A stretch of DNA of 12,936 nt from JAENVU01 sp964544295 (lineage in GTDB: Bacteria > Actinomycetota > Acidimicrobiia > IMCC26256 > JAENVU01). The translations under genes and the position numbers were made by a program. Each line of letters begins with the position of its first letter. The stretch's first letter is position 1. Under the pieces are notes generated by a model, which worked only from the letters and a program-made list of their open reading frames with translations, was not told the origin of the DNA and ran no database searches. The stretch is taken from contig CAZJBJ010000113.1 of the NCBI GenBank assembly GCA_964544295.1, positions 1 to 12,936 on the forward strand. Direction: 5' to 3'. Positions 7,104 through 12,936 of the stretch are shown in pieces.

Positions 7104-7679
7104 ATGCGAATCGGGGTCTACGGCGGGACGTTCGACCCGATTCACATCGCCCACATCGTCGTCGCCACCGAGGTTCGCCATGTGCTGGGGCTCGACGAAG
7201 TGCTGCTCGTCCCGGCCGGGGATCCCTGGCAGAAGCGCGGGCTGGTCGAGGCGTCGAAGGAACACCGGGCGCGCATGTGCGAGCTCGCAACCGAAGGAAT
7301 TGCCGGAGTGCAGGTGTCGAGAGTCGAAGTGGAGCGCGAGGGCGCGTCGGTGACGGCGGACACGCTGGCGGCGCTCTCGGCACCCGACCGCGAACTGTTC
7401 CTCGTGCTCGGCGCCGATGCCGTGGCGAACATGCCGACCTGGCGAGGCCTCGAGGAGACCCGCACCCTGGCGACCATCGCCGCCGTGGAACGCGCCGGGG
7501 AGCATGCGGTCGCTCCGGGACCCGGTTGGTCCATCACCCACGTGGCCGTTCCGCGACTCGACGTGGCGTCCTCCGCGATCCGGGAACGGTGCCGGGCCGG
7601 TGCGCCGATCGACGGTCTCGTGCCCGCGCCGGTCGTGCAGTTCATCCGCGACCACGACCTTTACACTCCGCCCCGATGA
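7104..7679 (+). CDS. nadD: Nicotinate-nucleotide adenylyltransferase
   Basis: A 191-residue NaMN adenylyltransferase, which joins NaMN and ATP to give NaAD in NAD synthesis. The nucleotidyl-transferase motif GGTFDPIHIAH (7-17) holds His14 and His17 for ATP binding; the usual Gly before the second His is Ala. VPAGDPWQK (36-44) fits the substrate loop seen in actinobacterial forms, LGADAVANMPTW (102-113) is the family block, and SSAIR (156-160) is the C-terminal ATP-phosphate motif. The frame is open further upstream to 6957, but that stretch runs antisense through the ACT gene, so the ATG at 7104 (MRIGVYGG) is chosen; the motif position is then normal. It has a TAAACT box 8 bases upstream and no Shine-Dalgarno. 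The stop overlaps the next start as ATGA. Confidence 0.95.
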   Translation: MRIGVYGGTFDPIHIAHIVVATEVRHVLGLDEVLLVPAGDPWQKRGLVEASKEHRARMCELATEGIAGVQVSRVEVEREGASVTADTLAALSAPDRELFLVLGADAVANMPTWRGLEETRTLATIAAVERAGEHAVAPGPGWSITHVAVPRLDVASSAIRERCRAGAPIDGLVPAPVVQFIRDHDLYTPPR

Positions 7680-9358
7680 CGGACCCGGATTTCGACGGCG
7701 CGGAGGCGCCGCGCACCCGGGCCGAACGACAGGCGGAGAAGTCGCGTGCGGCACGCCGGCGCGCCCGCAAGAACGCCCGTCGGGCCCGCGAAGCGCGACC
7801 CGCCGAGAAAGTCCCGACCCCGCCGGTCGGTGCCGAGCCGGCCGAGTCGGCGCCGTCCCCGCCCGCGCCGTCCCCGCCCGCGCCGATCCAGCCCGCGCCC
7901 GAACCGCCCGCACCGGTCGAGCCGGAATCCGTCGATCCCGAAACCGTCGAGCCCGAGGAGGCCGCGTTGACCCGGCGCGAGCGTCGGCAACGCAAGCGAC
8001 GGCGACGTCGGCGTTCCCCGTCCACGCCCGCGGTGGCCGCCGCGACGATCGTCGGCTCCGAGCCGGAAGCTCCCGTCGCGGACTCGTCGATTGCCCACGA
8101 ACCGATCGACGAGGCGCCGGTGGAGGTGGCGGCTCCGAAGCGTCCGAAGCGCTCGGACACCCCGAAGACCAGCCCCGAGGGCCGTCGCCCGTCGACCCGA
8201 TCGGCGCCGCGCCGGCGGGTGCGCAGTGCTGCCGATCAGGCCGAGCGTCGCGTGTTCTGGACTCGCACGATGCCGATCATCGCGGGCGTCCTCGCGCTCG
8301 CGGTCGTCATCGGCGTCGTGGTGCGTGCCAACGACGATCCGGGGTCCGCGGCGCCTGGCTCGGACGCCGCCGCGAAGTCGCCGGAGGCGGACACACTGCT
8401 GCTCGTCCATCACAGCCTGTTGTTCGGGAACGACCTCATCGCGTTGGTCGGCAGGGACGGCAGTCGGGGCTCAGTGCTGCTCGTGCCGTCGTCGACCCAG
8501 TTGGACGTGCCGTCGCTCGGAGTCGCGACGCTCGGCCAGGTCCCGGTGGACGACGGTGGCGCCCGCATCGCCAACAGCGTCGAGAACGTCATCGGCGTCG
8601 ACATCGGCAAGACCATCGTCGTCGACGATGCGGCACTGACGGCCATGCTCGGACCGGCCGCGCCGATGTCGGTCGACCTGAACGCGCCGGTCGATCTCCT
8701 CGATCGGGACGCCAAGTACCCCGAAGGCATTCAGGAGGTCTCGGCGGCCCAGGCGACCGAACTGATGGGTGGCCCCCAGGCCGTCGACGAACTCGACCGA
8801 CTGGTGACGGCGTCCTCGGTGTTCGACGCCTGGCTCGAGCGACTGCGGGACCCGAAGGTCGCCCAGGCGGCCCGGGCCGACCAGGCCGACCTCGTCGCGC
8901 GCGTCGACGCCGGGCAGGCCCCCGATCACCGCATCGACACGCTCGGCGTGGAATCGATCGCCACTGGCGGCGGCGAGCGATTCGTGGTCCGCGAACCCGA
9001 ACTGGCCGCGTACGTCGCCGGTGCGTTCCCGAGCGCCCGCCTCGGCAAGAAGGGCGAGCGGCCGAGGGTGGAGATTCTCAACGGCACCGGTGCGCTCGGT
9101 GTCGCCCAGGCGGTCGCCGATGCGGTCGTCCCGGCCGGCGGCAAAGTGACCCTGACCGGCAACCTGCCCGGCTTCGGGCTCCCGACGACCCAGATCGTCT
9201 ACTACCGAGACGAGTGGCGGGAGGCGGCGCAACGTATCGTGGACGGCATGGGGTGCGGCTCGCTGCGGCGGGAGACCAGGGACCCGAAGATCGCCGACGT
9301 CACCGTGCTCGTCGGTTTCGACTGTCCGCAATACGGAACGCCAGGAGGCGGGAACTGA
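7676..9358 (+). CDS. Membrane-anchored protein with degenerate LCP region and LytR_C domain
   Basis: A 560-residue protein starting at ATG 7676 in an ATGA overlap with nadD. Residues 1-195 are cytoplasmic-looking and low in complexity: a basic helix (13-44), a proline-rich stretch (48-95) and a run of Arg/Lys (100-113). One membrane segment follows (about 199-217). The outer part begins with an LCP-like fold (about 239-345): LVPSSTQLDVP (269-279) sits where LytR-CpsA-Psr proteins have the arginine-bearing IPRDT block, and ENVIGVDIGKTIVVDD (303-318) resembles the later LCP region. A LytR_C domain closes it (about 463-550, starting RVEILNGTG). LCP enzymes attach polymers to peptidoglycan; the missing arginines suggest a non-catalytic relative. 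In actinobacteria a LytR-type gene often sits between nadD and rsfS. Confidence 0.8.
   Translation: MTDPDFDGAEAPRTRAERQAEKSRAARRRARKNARRAREARPAEKVPTPPVGAEPAESAPSPPAPSPPAPIQPAPEPPAPVEPESVDPETVEPEEAALTRRERRQRKRRRRRRSPSTPAVAAATIVGSEPEAPVADSSIAHEPIDEAPVEVAAPKRPKRSDTPKTSPEGRRPSTRSAPRRRVRSAADQAERRVFWTRTMPIIAGVLALAVVIGVVVRANDDPGSAAPGSDAAAKSPEADTLLLVHHSLLFGNDLIALVGRDGSRGSVLLVPSSTQLDVPSLGVATLGQVPVDDGGARIANSVENVIGVDIGKTIVVDDAALTAMLGPAAPMSVDLNAPVDLLDRDAKYPEGIQEVSAAQATELMGGPQAVDELDRLVTASSVFDAWLERLRDPKVAQAARADQADLVARVDAGQAPDHRIDTLGVESIATGGGERFVVREPELAAYVAGAFPSARLGKKGERPRVEILNGTGALGVAQAVADAVVPAGGKVTLTGNLPGFGLPTTQIVYYRDEWREAAQRIVDGMGCGSLRRETRDPKIADVTVLVGFDCPQYGTPGGGN
7853..7882 (+). repeat. Two perfect 15-bp tandem repeats in the proline-rich linker
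   Basis: CCGTCCCCGCCCGCG occurs twice in a row (7853-7867 and 7868-7882), coding for P-S-P-P-A twice. Looser copies follow (PIQPA, PEPPA). It is in frame and lies in the cytoplasmic linker of the LytR_C protein, so copy number could change without breaking the frame. Confidence 0.7.
9343..9348 (+). promoter_or_regulatory. Shine-Dalgarno that fixes the rsfS start
   Basis: AGGAGG is a full anti-16S match, placed six bases before CTG at 9355 inside the end of the LytR_C gene. No ATG, GTG or TTG lies in frame within the right distance, so it points to the CTG as the rsfS start. Confidence 0.7.
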
Positions 9359-9723
9359 ACGCCATCGAACAAGCCATCGTCGCGGCACGAGCCGCGGCCG
9401 ACAAGATCGCCACCGACGTCGTCGTGCTCGAGGTCGGTGACATCATCGGAATCACCGAGGCGTTCGTGCTGGCGTCGGGGACGAACACCCGCCAGGTCCG
9501 GTCGATCTGTGACGAGATCGAGTTGGCGCTGAAGATCGAGGCCGACGTCGCGCCCCGGAGCGTCGAGGGGCTGGCCGACTCGGCCTGGGTCCTGATGGAC
9601 TACGGCGAGATCGTCGTCCACGTGTTCCTGACCGAGACCCGAGAGTTCTACGACCTCGAACGGCTCTGGTCCGATGCCCCGCGCGTCGACTGGGGCACCG
9701 AGCACGCGGCCGAGGTCAGCTGA
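9355..9723 (+). CDS. rsfS: Ribosomal silencing factor RsfS (Iojap/DUF143 family), apparent CTG start
   Basis: A 122-residue RsfS protein, which binds uL14 on the 50S subunit and blocks subunit joining when nutrients are short. Family marks are DVVVLEVGDIIGITEAFVLA (residues 22-41), SGTNTRQVRSICDEIE (42-57), VEGLADSAWVLMDYGEIVVH (70-89) and REFYDLERLWSDAP (95-108). Alignment with known RsfS puts the start about 20 residues before DVVVLEV, where the only candidate is CTG at 9355. It has AGGAGG six bases upstream and overlaps the preceding TGA as CTGA, just like the common ATGA coupling. The frame is open far upstream, but through the LytR_C gene in another frame. A sequencing error changing ATG to CTG cannot be excluded. 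Confidence 0.92.
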   Translation: MNAIEQAIVAARAAADKIATDVVVLEVGDIIGITEAFVLASGTNTRQVRSICDEIELALKIEADVAPRSVEGLADSAWVLMDYGEIVVHVFLTETREFYDLERLWSDAPRVDWGTEHAAEVS

Positions 9724-9742
9724 GGCGACGATCCGCCCGGGT

Positions 9743-10543
9743 TCAGCCCGTCGGGACCCAGGGACGCATGTGCACACCCCGCTCGATCAGCCCGGCTTTG
9801 AGTTCCTCGACGCCGACGTTGCGGGCGAGCCTGGGTGAGTAGAGGATCGAGCTGATGATCGCGGCGCTGGCGCCACCCTCGGTGAGGCCGGCCGCGATGT
9901 GGTCCACCGTCCCGGCGCCACCGGACGCGATCACCGGGACGGTGACCGCGTCGGCCACGGCCCGCGTGATGGTGAGGTCGTATCCGGCTGCGGTGCCGTC
10001 GCCGTCGATGGAGTTGACGACGACCTCACCCGCGCCGAGGTCCACGCCCCGCCTGACCCACTCGAGCGCGTCGAGCCCGGTCGCGGTCCGCGCGCCGTCG
10101 ATGAACACCTCGTAGCCGCTGGGGATGGCCTCGCGGACGCCGACGTGCTTCACCTGGGTGGAGAGCACGATGCACTGATTGCCGAACGCCTCGGCGCCGG
10201 CGCGGATGATGCCGGGGTCGCGTACCGCCATCGAATCGATGCTGATCTTCTCGGCGCCGCCCTTGAGAACCATGTACATGTCGTCGAGGTTGCGGATCCC
10301 GCCGCCGACGGTGAACGGTACGAAGACGTGCTCGGCGACCGCGGTCACCGTGTCGAGGTCGATGGCGCGTTGCTGGGCGCTCGCCATGATGTCGTAGAAC
10401 ACGATTTCGTCGATCTGATCGGCGTAGAGCCGTTGGGCCAGATCGGCGGCCGGCGCGACGTCGATGTTGTCCTGGAAGTTCTGGGCCTTGGTCACCCGAC
10501 CGTCGACGACGTCGAAGCAGGCGATGAGTCGTTTGGTCAGCAT
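9743..10543 (-). CDS. hisF: Imidazole glycerol phosphate synthase cyclase subunit HisF, catalytic Asp130 replaced
   Basis: A 266-residue (beta/alpha)8 barrel of the HisF family, which uses ammonia from HisH to turn PRFAR into imidazole glycerol phosphate and AICAR in histidine synthesis. It begins MLTKRLIACFDVVDGR with Asp11, has VGGGIR (79-84), KISIDSMAV (99-107), EVFIDGARTATG (145-156), NSIDGDGT (177-184) and VIASGGAG (204-211), which is a phosphate site. The second catalytic aspartate, in CIVVAIDAKR of typical HisF, is Gln130 here: CIVLSTQVKH (124-133). The codon is CAG, so two changes from an Asp codon. The gene overlaps hisH by 7 bases (ATGCTGA). It could be a reduced-activity HisF, a lineage with a shifted mechanism, or a paralogue making another product, like the HisF2 used in sugar amidation. 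Confidence 0.9.
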   Translation of the reverse strand: MLTKRLIACFDVVDGRVTKAQNFQDNIDVAPAADLAQRLYADQIDEIVFYDIMASAQQRAIDLDTVTAVAEHVFVPFTVGGGIRNLDDMYMVLKGGAEKISIDSMAVRDPGIIRAGAEAFGNQCIVLSTQVKHVGVREAIPSGYEVFIDGARTATGLDALEWVRRGVDLGAGEVVVNSIDGDGTAAGYDLTITRAVADAVTVPVIASGGAGTVDHIAAGLTEGGASAAIISSILYSPRLARNVGVEELKAGLIERGVHMRPWVPTG

Positions 10544-11148
10544 GTGCCGTCCCAGTTGGCGAAGTTGGCGAGGATCGCGAGCCCGACCTCGCCGCTCTTC
10601 TCGGCGTGGAACTGGGTGGCGGCCACGTTGCCGGCCGCGACCATCGAACAGAACTGCACGCTGTACTCGGTGGCGCCGAGCACCGCAGCCGGATCGGCGG
10701 GTTCGGCGTAGTAGCTGTTGACGAAGTAGCAGTACGCAGGGTCGGGCAGGCCGGTCACGAGTGGGTGCGCAGTGCGGAACTCGACCGCGTTCCAGCCGAT
10801 CTGGGGCACACGATCCGTCGGGGGGAACCGACGCACCCGACCGGGGACCCAGCCGAGGCCGTCGACGTCACCCTCCTCGCTGTGGTCGAAGATCACCTGG
10901 AGGCCGATGCAGATGCCCAGGAAGGGCGCGCCGTCGTGCCGCACCTTCGCGTCGAGCGCGTCGACGAGCCCGGATTCGGCGAGGGAGGTCATCGTCGCGC
11001 CGGCGGCACCGACCCCCGGCAGGATCAGTCGCTCGGCGCCCGCCACCTCGGCCGCGGTGCGGACGAGCCGGGCCGGGATCCCGAGCCGGTCCAACGCGAA
11101 CATGACGCTCGGCGCGTTGCCGGCTCGGTAATCGACGACTCCGATCAT
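10537..11148 (-). CDS. hisH: Imidazole glycerol phosphate synthase glutaminase subunit HisH
   Basis: A 203-residue class I glutamine amidotransferase that frees ammonia from glutamine and channels it to HisF. The catalytic triad is Cys80 in LGICIGLQVIF (77-87), His181 and Glu183 in QFHAEKS (179-185). LPGVGAAG (43-50) is the oxyanion-strand region. Two usually conserved places differ: VPQIGWN (114-120) where most have PHMGWN, and YFVNSYY (141-147) where most have YFVHSYY; the beginning DYRAGNAPS (6-14) replaces DYGxGN. The start is ATG 11148, only 12 bases after the stop of the upstream membrane-protein gene; no clear Shine-Dalgarno, but a TAGACT box 9 bases upstream. It ends in a 7-base overlap with hisF. 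Confidence 0.92.
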   Translation of the reverse strand: MIGVVDYRAGNAPSVMFALDRLGIPARLVRTAAEVAGAERLILPGVGAAGATMTSLAESGLVDALDAKVRHDGAPFLGICIGLQVIFDHSEEGDVDGLGWVPGRVRRFPPTDRVPQIGWNAVEFRTAHPLVTGLPDPAYCYFVNSYYAEPADPAAVLGATEYSVQFCSMVAAGNVAATQFHAEKSGEVGLAILANFANWDGTC

Positions 11149-11157
11149 GGTCCGGCG

Positions 11158-11163
11158 AGTCTA
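11158..11163 (-). promoter_or_regulatory. -10 box for hisHF
   Basis: On the minus strand TAGACT matches TANNNT and ends 9 bases before the hisH ATG (11148), which would give a near-leaderless hisHF mRNA. Its first three bases are the stop codon of the upstream membrane-protein gene. No good ribosome binding site lies in the 12-base gap, which favours the promoter, but read-through from upstream is also possible. Confidence 0.4.
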
Positions 11164-12750
11164 GGGAGGCGGCGGCTCGCCGATTCGATAGATACGAACC
11201 GGTCCGAAGCGCCGTTCGATCGGGAACGGGTAGGCCGTCGTCGCCACGATGCAGTCCGCGTCGTACTCCGCGGCGATGTCCGCGATCTGGCGGGCGGAGA
11301 GCCGGTTGTAGGCCGTCCGCAGATCTCCGATGTCGCCGTCGTAGCCGACGAACGCCGTCCTGCCGCCGACGAGTCGGTCGATGCGCCGCTTCCATTCCGG
11401 GAGCGCGTCGTAGCGGATGGCCTGCCAGTTGGCGACGATGGGACGCTGCGCGCGGATGAACGCGTCCTGGCGGTCGACCGGCACGACGCAACGGGTGGTG
11501 GTCGGCGTGTTGGTGCGGATCCAGTCGAACGCGTCGGCCTCCGGGTTCGCGTGCGTCCACGCCTTGACGTTGCGGGCCACCATGCGGGGCGCGGCGACCA
11601 GCGGTGAGGTGATCGTCAACGCCACGAACGCGCCGGCGCCGAGCAGTACTGCGGCGCGCCGCCGCTTCCGGGCGCGGCGCTGGGTGAGCGCCCGGCGGCG
11701 ATCTCGTTCACGCAGTCGGCTCGCGGCGAGGACGAGCTGCATGAAGAAGAACAGCGGCACCACGAGCGGCCCGACGCGCAGCGGGAACAGCATCAGAAAG
11801 CCCCAGAGGTGCAGCCCGCGCGCCACGAACGCCAGCGCGACCGGGATCATGGTGAGGGTCTGGAACGTGATGACGAATCGGTCGGCGTCGGTGCGGCTCG
11901 ACCGGCGATACCACCAGACGTTGGCGGCGAACATGAGGAGCAGCGTGCCGGTCCGGAGTGCGACCTGGATCACGGGGAGCTGCGCGCCGCCGAAGAACGG
12001 ATCGGCGTGGTGGGGGAGACCGTCGAGGACGACGAAGCGCGCCAACCGCGCACTGCTGTCCGCCAGCGTCGACAGCGCGCCGATGACTCCGGGCGCGGCG
12101 ATCACGATCGGCAGCCAGCTCCAGGCCAGGGCCCGACGTCGGGTGTTCGGGTTCGCCAACAGTGCGAGCACACCGGCGGTGCCCGCCCACAGGCCGACCG
12201 CGGGATGGAACGTCGCGGTCGCACCGAGGCCGGCCATCGCCCACGGGACCCGATCGTCGAGCGCGGCGACGATCGCGGAGAGGAGGAAGCAGTAGGCGAC
12301 GGTCTTGGCCTCGAACGTGCCGAACATCCACTCGGAGCCGATCAGACTCTGGTTGGCGACCAGCCACATCGTGACGGCTGCGGCGGCCGACCACGGTCGC
12401 AACCCGATCCTGATGCCGATCCGCACGAGCAGTCCGGCCATCAGCGCCGAGGTGACGGTCCGGCCGGTCCACGCGAACCACTGGAGGGGGACGTGGGCCG
12501 CGACCGGTCCGAAGAGGTGGTTGAACACCCAGTGCTCGGAGAACGGTCCCCGCATCGTCCAGTCGTGGGCGAGGTAGGCCGGATCGCCGACGTGACGGGC
12601 GAGTGGCAGGTAGAGCTCCTCGGAGAGGCGCGGCACCGGACCGCCGTACAGCACGAACGCGACCGCCATCACCGCGATCGTGGGAACGGCCATCGATCGC
12701 AACGTCGGAGTCGGTCGTCTGGTCTCGGTCACGCTCGACTCATGCTCCAC
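11161..12750 (-). CDS. Polytopic membrane protein, GT-C/DUF6798-like
   Basis: A 529-residue integral membrane protein with about nine to eleven hydrophobic segments: the first at about 21-37, a cluster through 80-310, a pair at about 315-345 and one at about 368-388, before a soluble tail (about 400-529). An outer loop after the first segment reads SEELYLPLARHVGDPAYLAHDWT, in two parts an E-x-x-Y-L-P and a D-P-x-Y-L-x-x-D-W motif; this and the tail with DAFDWIRTNTP, ALPEWKRRI and DADCIV recall DUF6798/GT-C-fold membrane proteins. GT-C proteins move sugars from lipid carriers; no substrate can be named. A basic cytoplasmic loop lies at about 346-366. The start is GTG 12750 with GGAGGG seven bases upstream. 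A TetR-type regulator gene lies 51 bases upstream. Confidence 0.75.
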   Translation of the reverse strand: MEHESSVTETRRPTPTLRSMAVPTIAVMAVAFVLYGGPVPRLSEELYLPLARHVGDPAYLAHDWTMRGPFSEHWVFNHLFGPVAAHVPLQWFAWTGRTVTSALMAGLLVRIGIRIGLRPWSAAAAVTMWLVANQSLIGSEWMFGTFEAKTVAYCFLLSAIVAALDDRVPWAMAGLGATATFHPAVGLWAGTAGVLALLANPNTRRRALAWSWLPIVIAAPGVIGALSTLADSSARLARFVVLDGLPHHADPFFGGAQLPVIQVALRTGTLLLMFAANVWWYRRSSRTDADRFVITFQTLTMIPVALAFVARGLHLWGFLMLFPLRVGPLVVPLFFFMQLVLAASRLRERDRRRALTQRRARKRRRAAVLLGAGAFVALTITSPLVAAPRMVARNVKAWTHANPEADAFDWIRTNTPTTTRCVVPVDRQDAFIRAQRPIVANWQAIRYDALPEWKRRIDRLVGGRTAFVGYDGDIGDLRTAYNRLSARQIADIAAEYDADCIVATTAYPFPIERRFGPVRIYRIGEPPPP

Positions 12751-12757
12751 GCGCTGG

Positions 12758-12776
12758 CCCTCCGGCGCGCACTGTA
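12758..12776 (-). promoter_or_regulatory. Promoter and ribosome binding site of the membrane-protein gene
   Basis: On the minus strand a TANNNT box, TACAGT (12776-12771), is followed by GGAGGG (12763-12758), seven bases before the GTG start at 12750. The Shine-Dalgarno decides in favour of GTG 12750. The implied leader is only about 14 bases. The -10 box is weakly supported since no -35 box was found. Confidence 0.4.
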
Positions 12777-12801
12777 GGTGGCTCGGTCGCGGTGACGGTC
12801 C

Positions 12802-12936
12802 TCAGAGGCCGACCAGGTCGGCGAGTTCGTCGATCGTCAGCTCGAACCATGCGTCGGGTTCGTCGATGACGTTGTGGAACTGGCCGAACAGTTCGAAGCT
12901 GATGGTGCCGAACAGCGCCGACCACGCGATCAGGGC
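12802..12936 (-). CDS. TetR-family regulator, C-terminal part (5' end outside window)
   Basis: The last 44 codons of a gene running off the window edge, ending in TGA at 12802-12804. The peptide reads A-L-I-A-W-S-A-L-F-G-T-I-S-F-E-L-F-G-Q-F-H-N-V-I, then a helix D-A-W-F-E-L-T-I-D-E-L-A-D-L-V-G-L. The A-W-x-x-L-F-G-x-I-S-x-E-L-F-G pattern followed by L-A-D-L-V-G-L is typical of the ligand-binding domain of one TetR group with a WHG-type C-terminal domain. The DNA-binding half is not visible. It is the first gene of the minus-strand run, 51 bases before the GT-C-like gene; regulation of that gene is possible but not shown. Confidence 0.75.
   Translation of the reverse strand, partial: ALIAWSALFGTISFELFGQFHNVIDEPDAWFELTIDELADLVGL

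Noticed and set aside
8471..9388. Minus-strand open frame of about 305 codons opposite the LytR_C gene
   Set aside because: No domain and compositional bias typical of antisense frames; the plus strand has a membrane segment, LytR_C domain and coupled overlaps.
9724..9742. Terminator between rsfS and hisF
   Set aside because: The 19-base convergent gap has only short GC pairing and no T run on either strand, so no intrinsic terminator can be claimed.
9899..12777. Plus-strand open frames opposite hisF, hisH and the membrane protein (such as 9899-10711, 10606-11607 and 11809-12777)
   Set aside because: They mirror well-identified minus-strand genes; their translations have no motif.
1..12936. 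Prophage, insertion sequence, CRISPR or defence island
   Set aside because: No transposase, integrase, terminal repeats, regular spacer array or change in base composition; the genes are mainly housekeeping.

Overview
The window is high-GC bacterial chromosome with tightly packed genes. The order rpmA, obg, proB, proA, then nadD, a LytR_C-type membrane protein and rsfS, is the ribosome-assembly/proline/NAD cluster typical of Actinobacteria. Gene content, residue usage and several apparently leaderless starts suggest an actinobacterium, perhaps of the class Acidimicrobiia (Ilumatobacter-like). The class is an inference; no rRNA or taxon marker is present. I see no mobile element, CRISPR array, tRNA or integration site.

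Layout. Positions 1-2539 (+) hold the end of rpmA (ribosomal protein L27), obg (ribosome-associated GTPase) and proB (glutamate 5-kinase), with obg and proB overlapping by one base. Positions 2540-2756 form a structured intergenic region ending in a textbook intrinsic terminator. A second promoter follows and reads into an apparently leaderless proA (2757-4007). proA overlaps by one base with a MoxR/CoxD-type AAA+ ATPase (4007-4894), which is followed by a CoxE-type von Willebrand A protein (4926-6449). This chaperone-like pair sits inside the otherwise standard actinobacterial cluster.

Positions 6436-7029 (-) encode an ACT-domain protein that overlaps the CoxE-like gene tail to tail and is divergent from nadD. 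A 74-bp divergent promoter region holds an 18-bp palindrome over the ACT gene's -10 box. Positions 7104-9723 (+) hold nadD (NaMN adenylyltransferase), a 560-residue membrane protein with a degenerate LCP region and a LytR_C domain, and rsfS (ribosome silencing factor). These are coupled by ATGA and CTGA overlaps, and rsfS appears to start with CTG.

Positions 9743-12936 (-) hold, in transcription order, the C-terminus of a TetR-family regulator, a large polytopic membrane protein (GT-C/DUF6798-like), hisH and hisF. HisH and HisF overlap by 7 bp and should form imidazole glycerol phosphate synthase, but HisF carries Gln instead of the catalytic Asp at residue 130, and HisH also departs from consensus at two conserved positions.

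The best leads are the altered HisHF pair, the RNA-like terminator region between proB and proA, the CTG start of rsfS, the palindrome-controlled ACT-domain protein, and the CoxD/CoxE-like pair coupled to proA. Most genes are ordinary housekeeping; I found no clear new multigene defence or mobile system.
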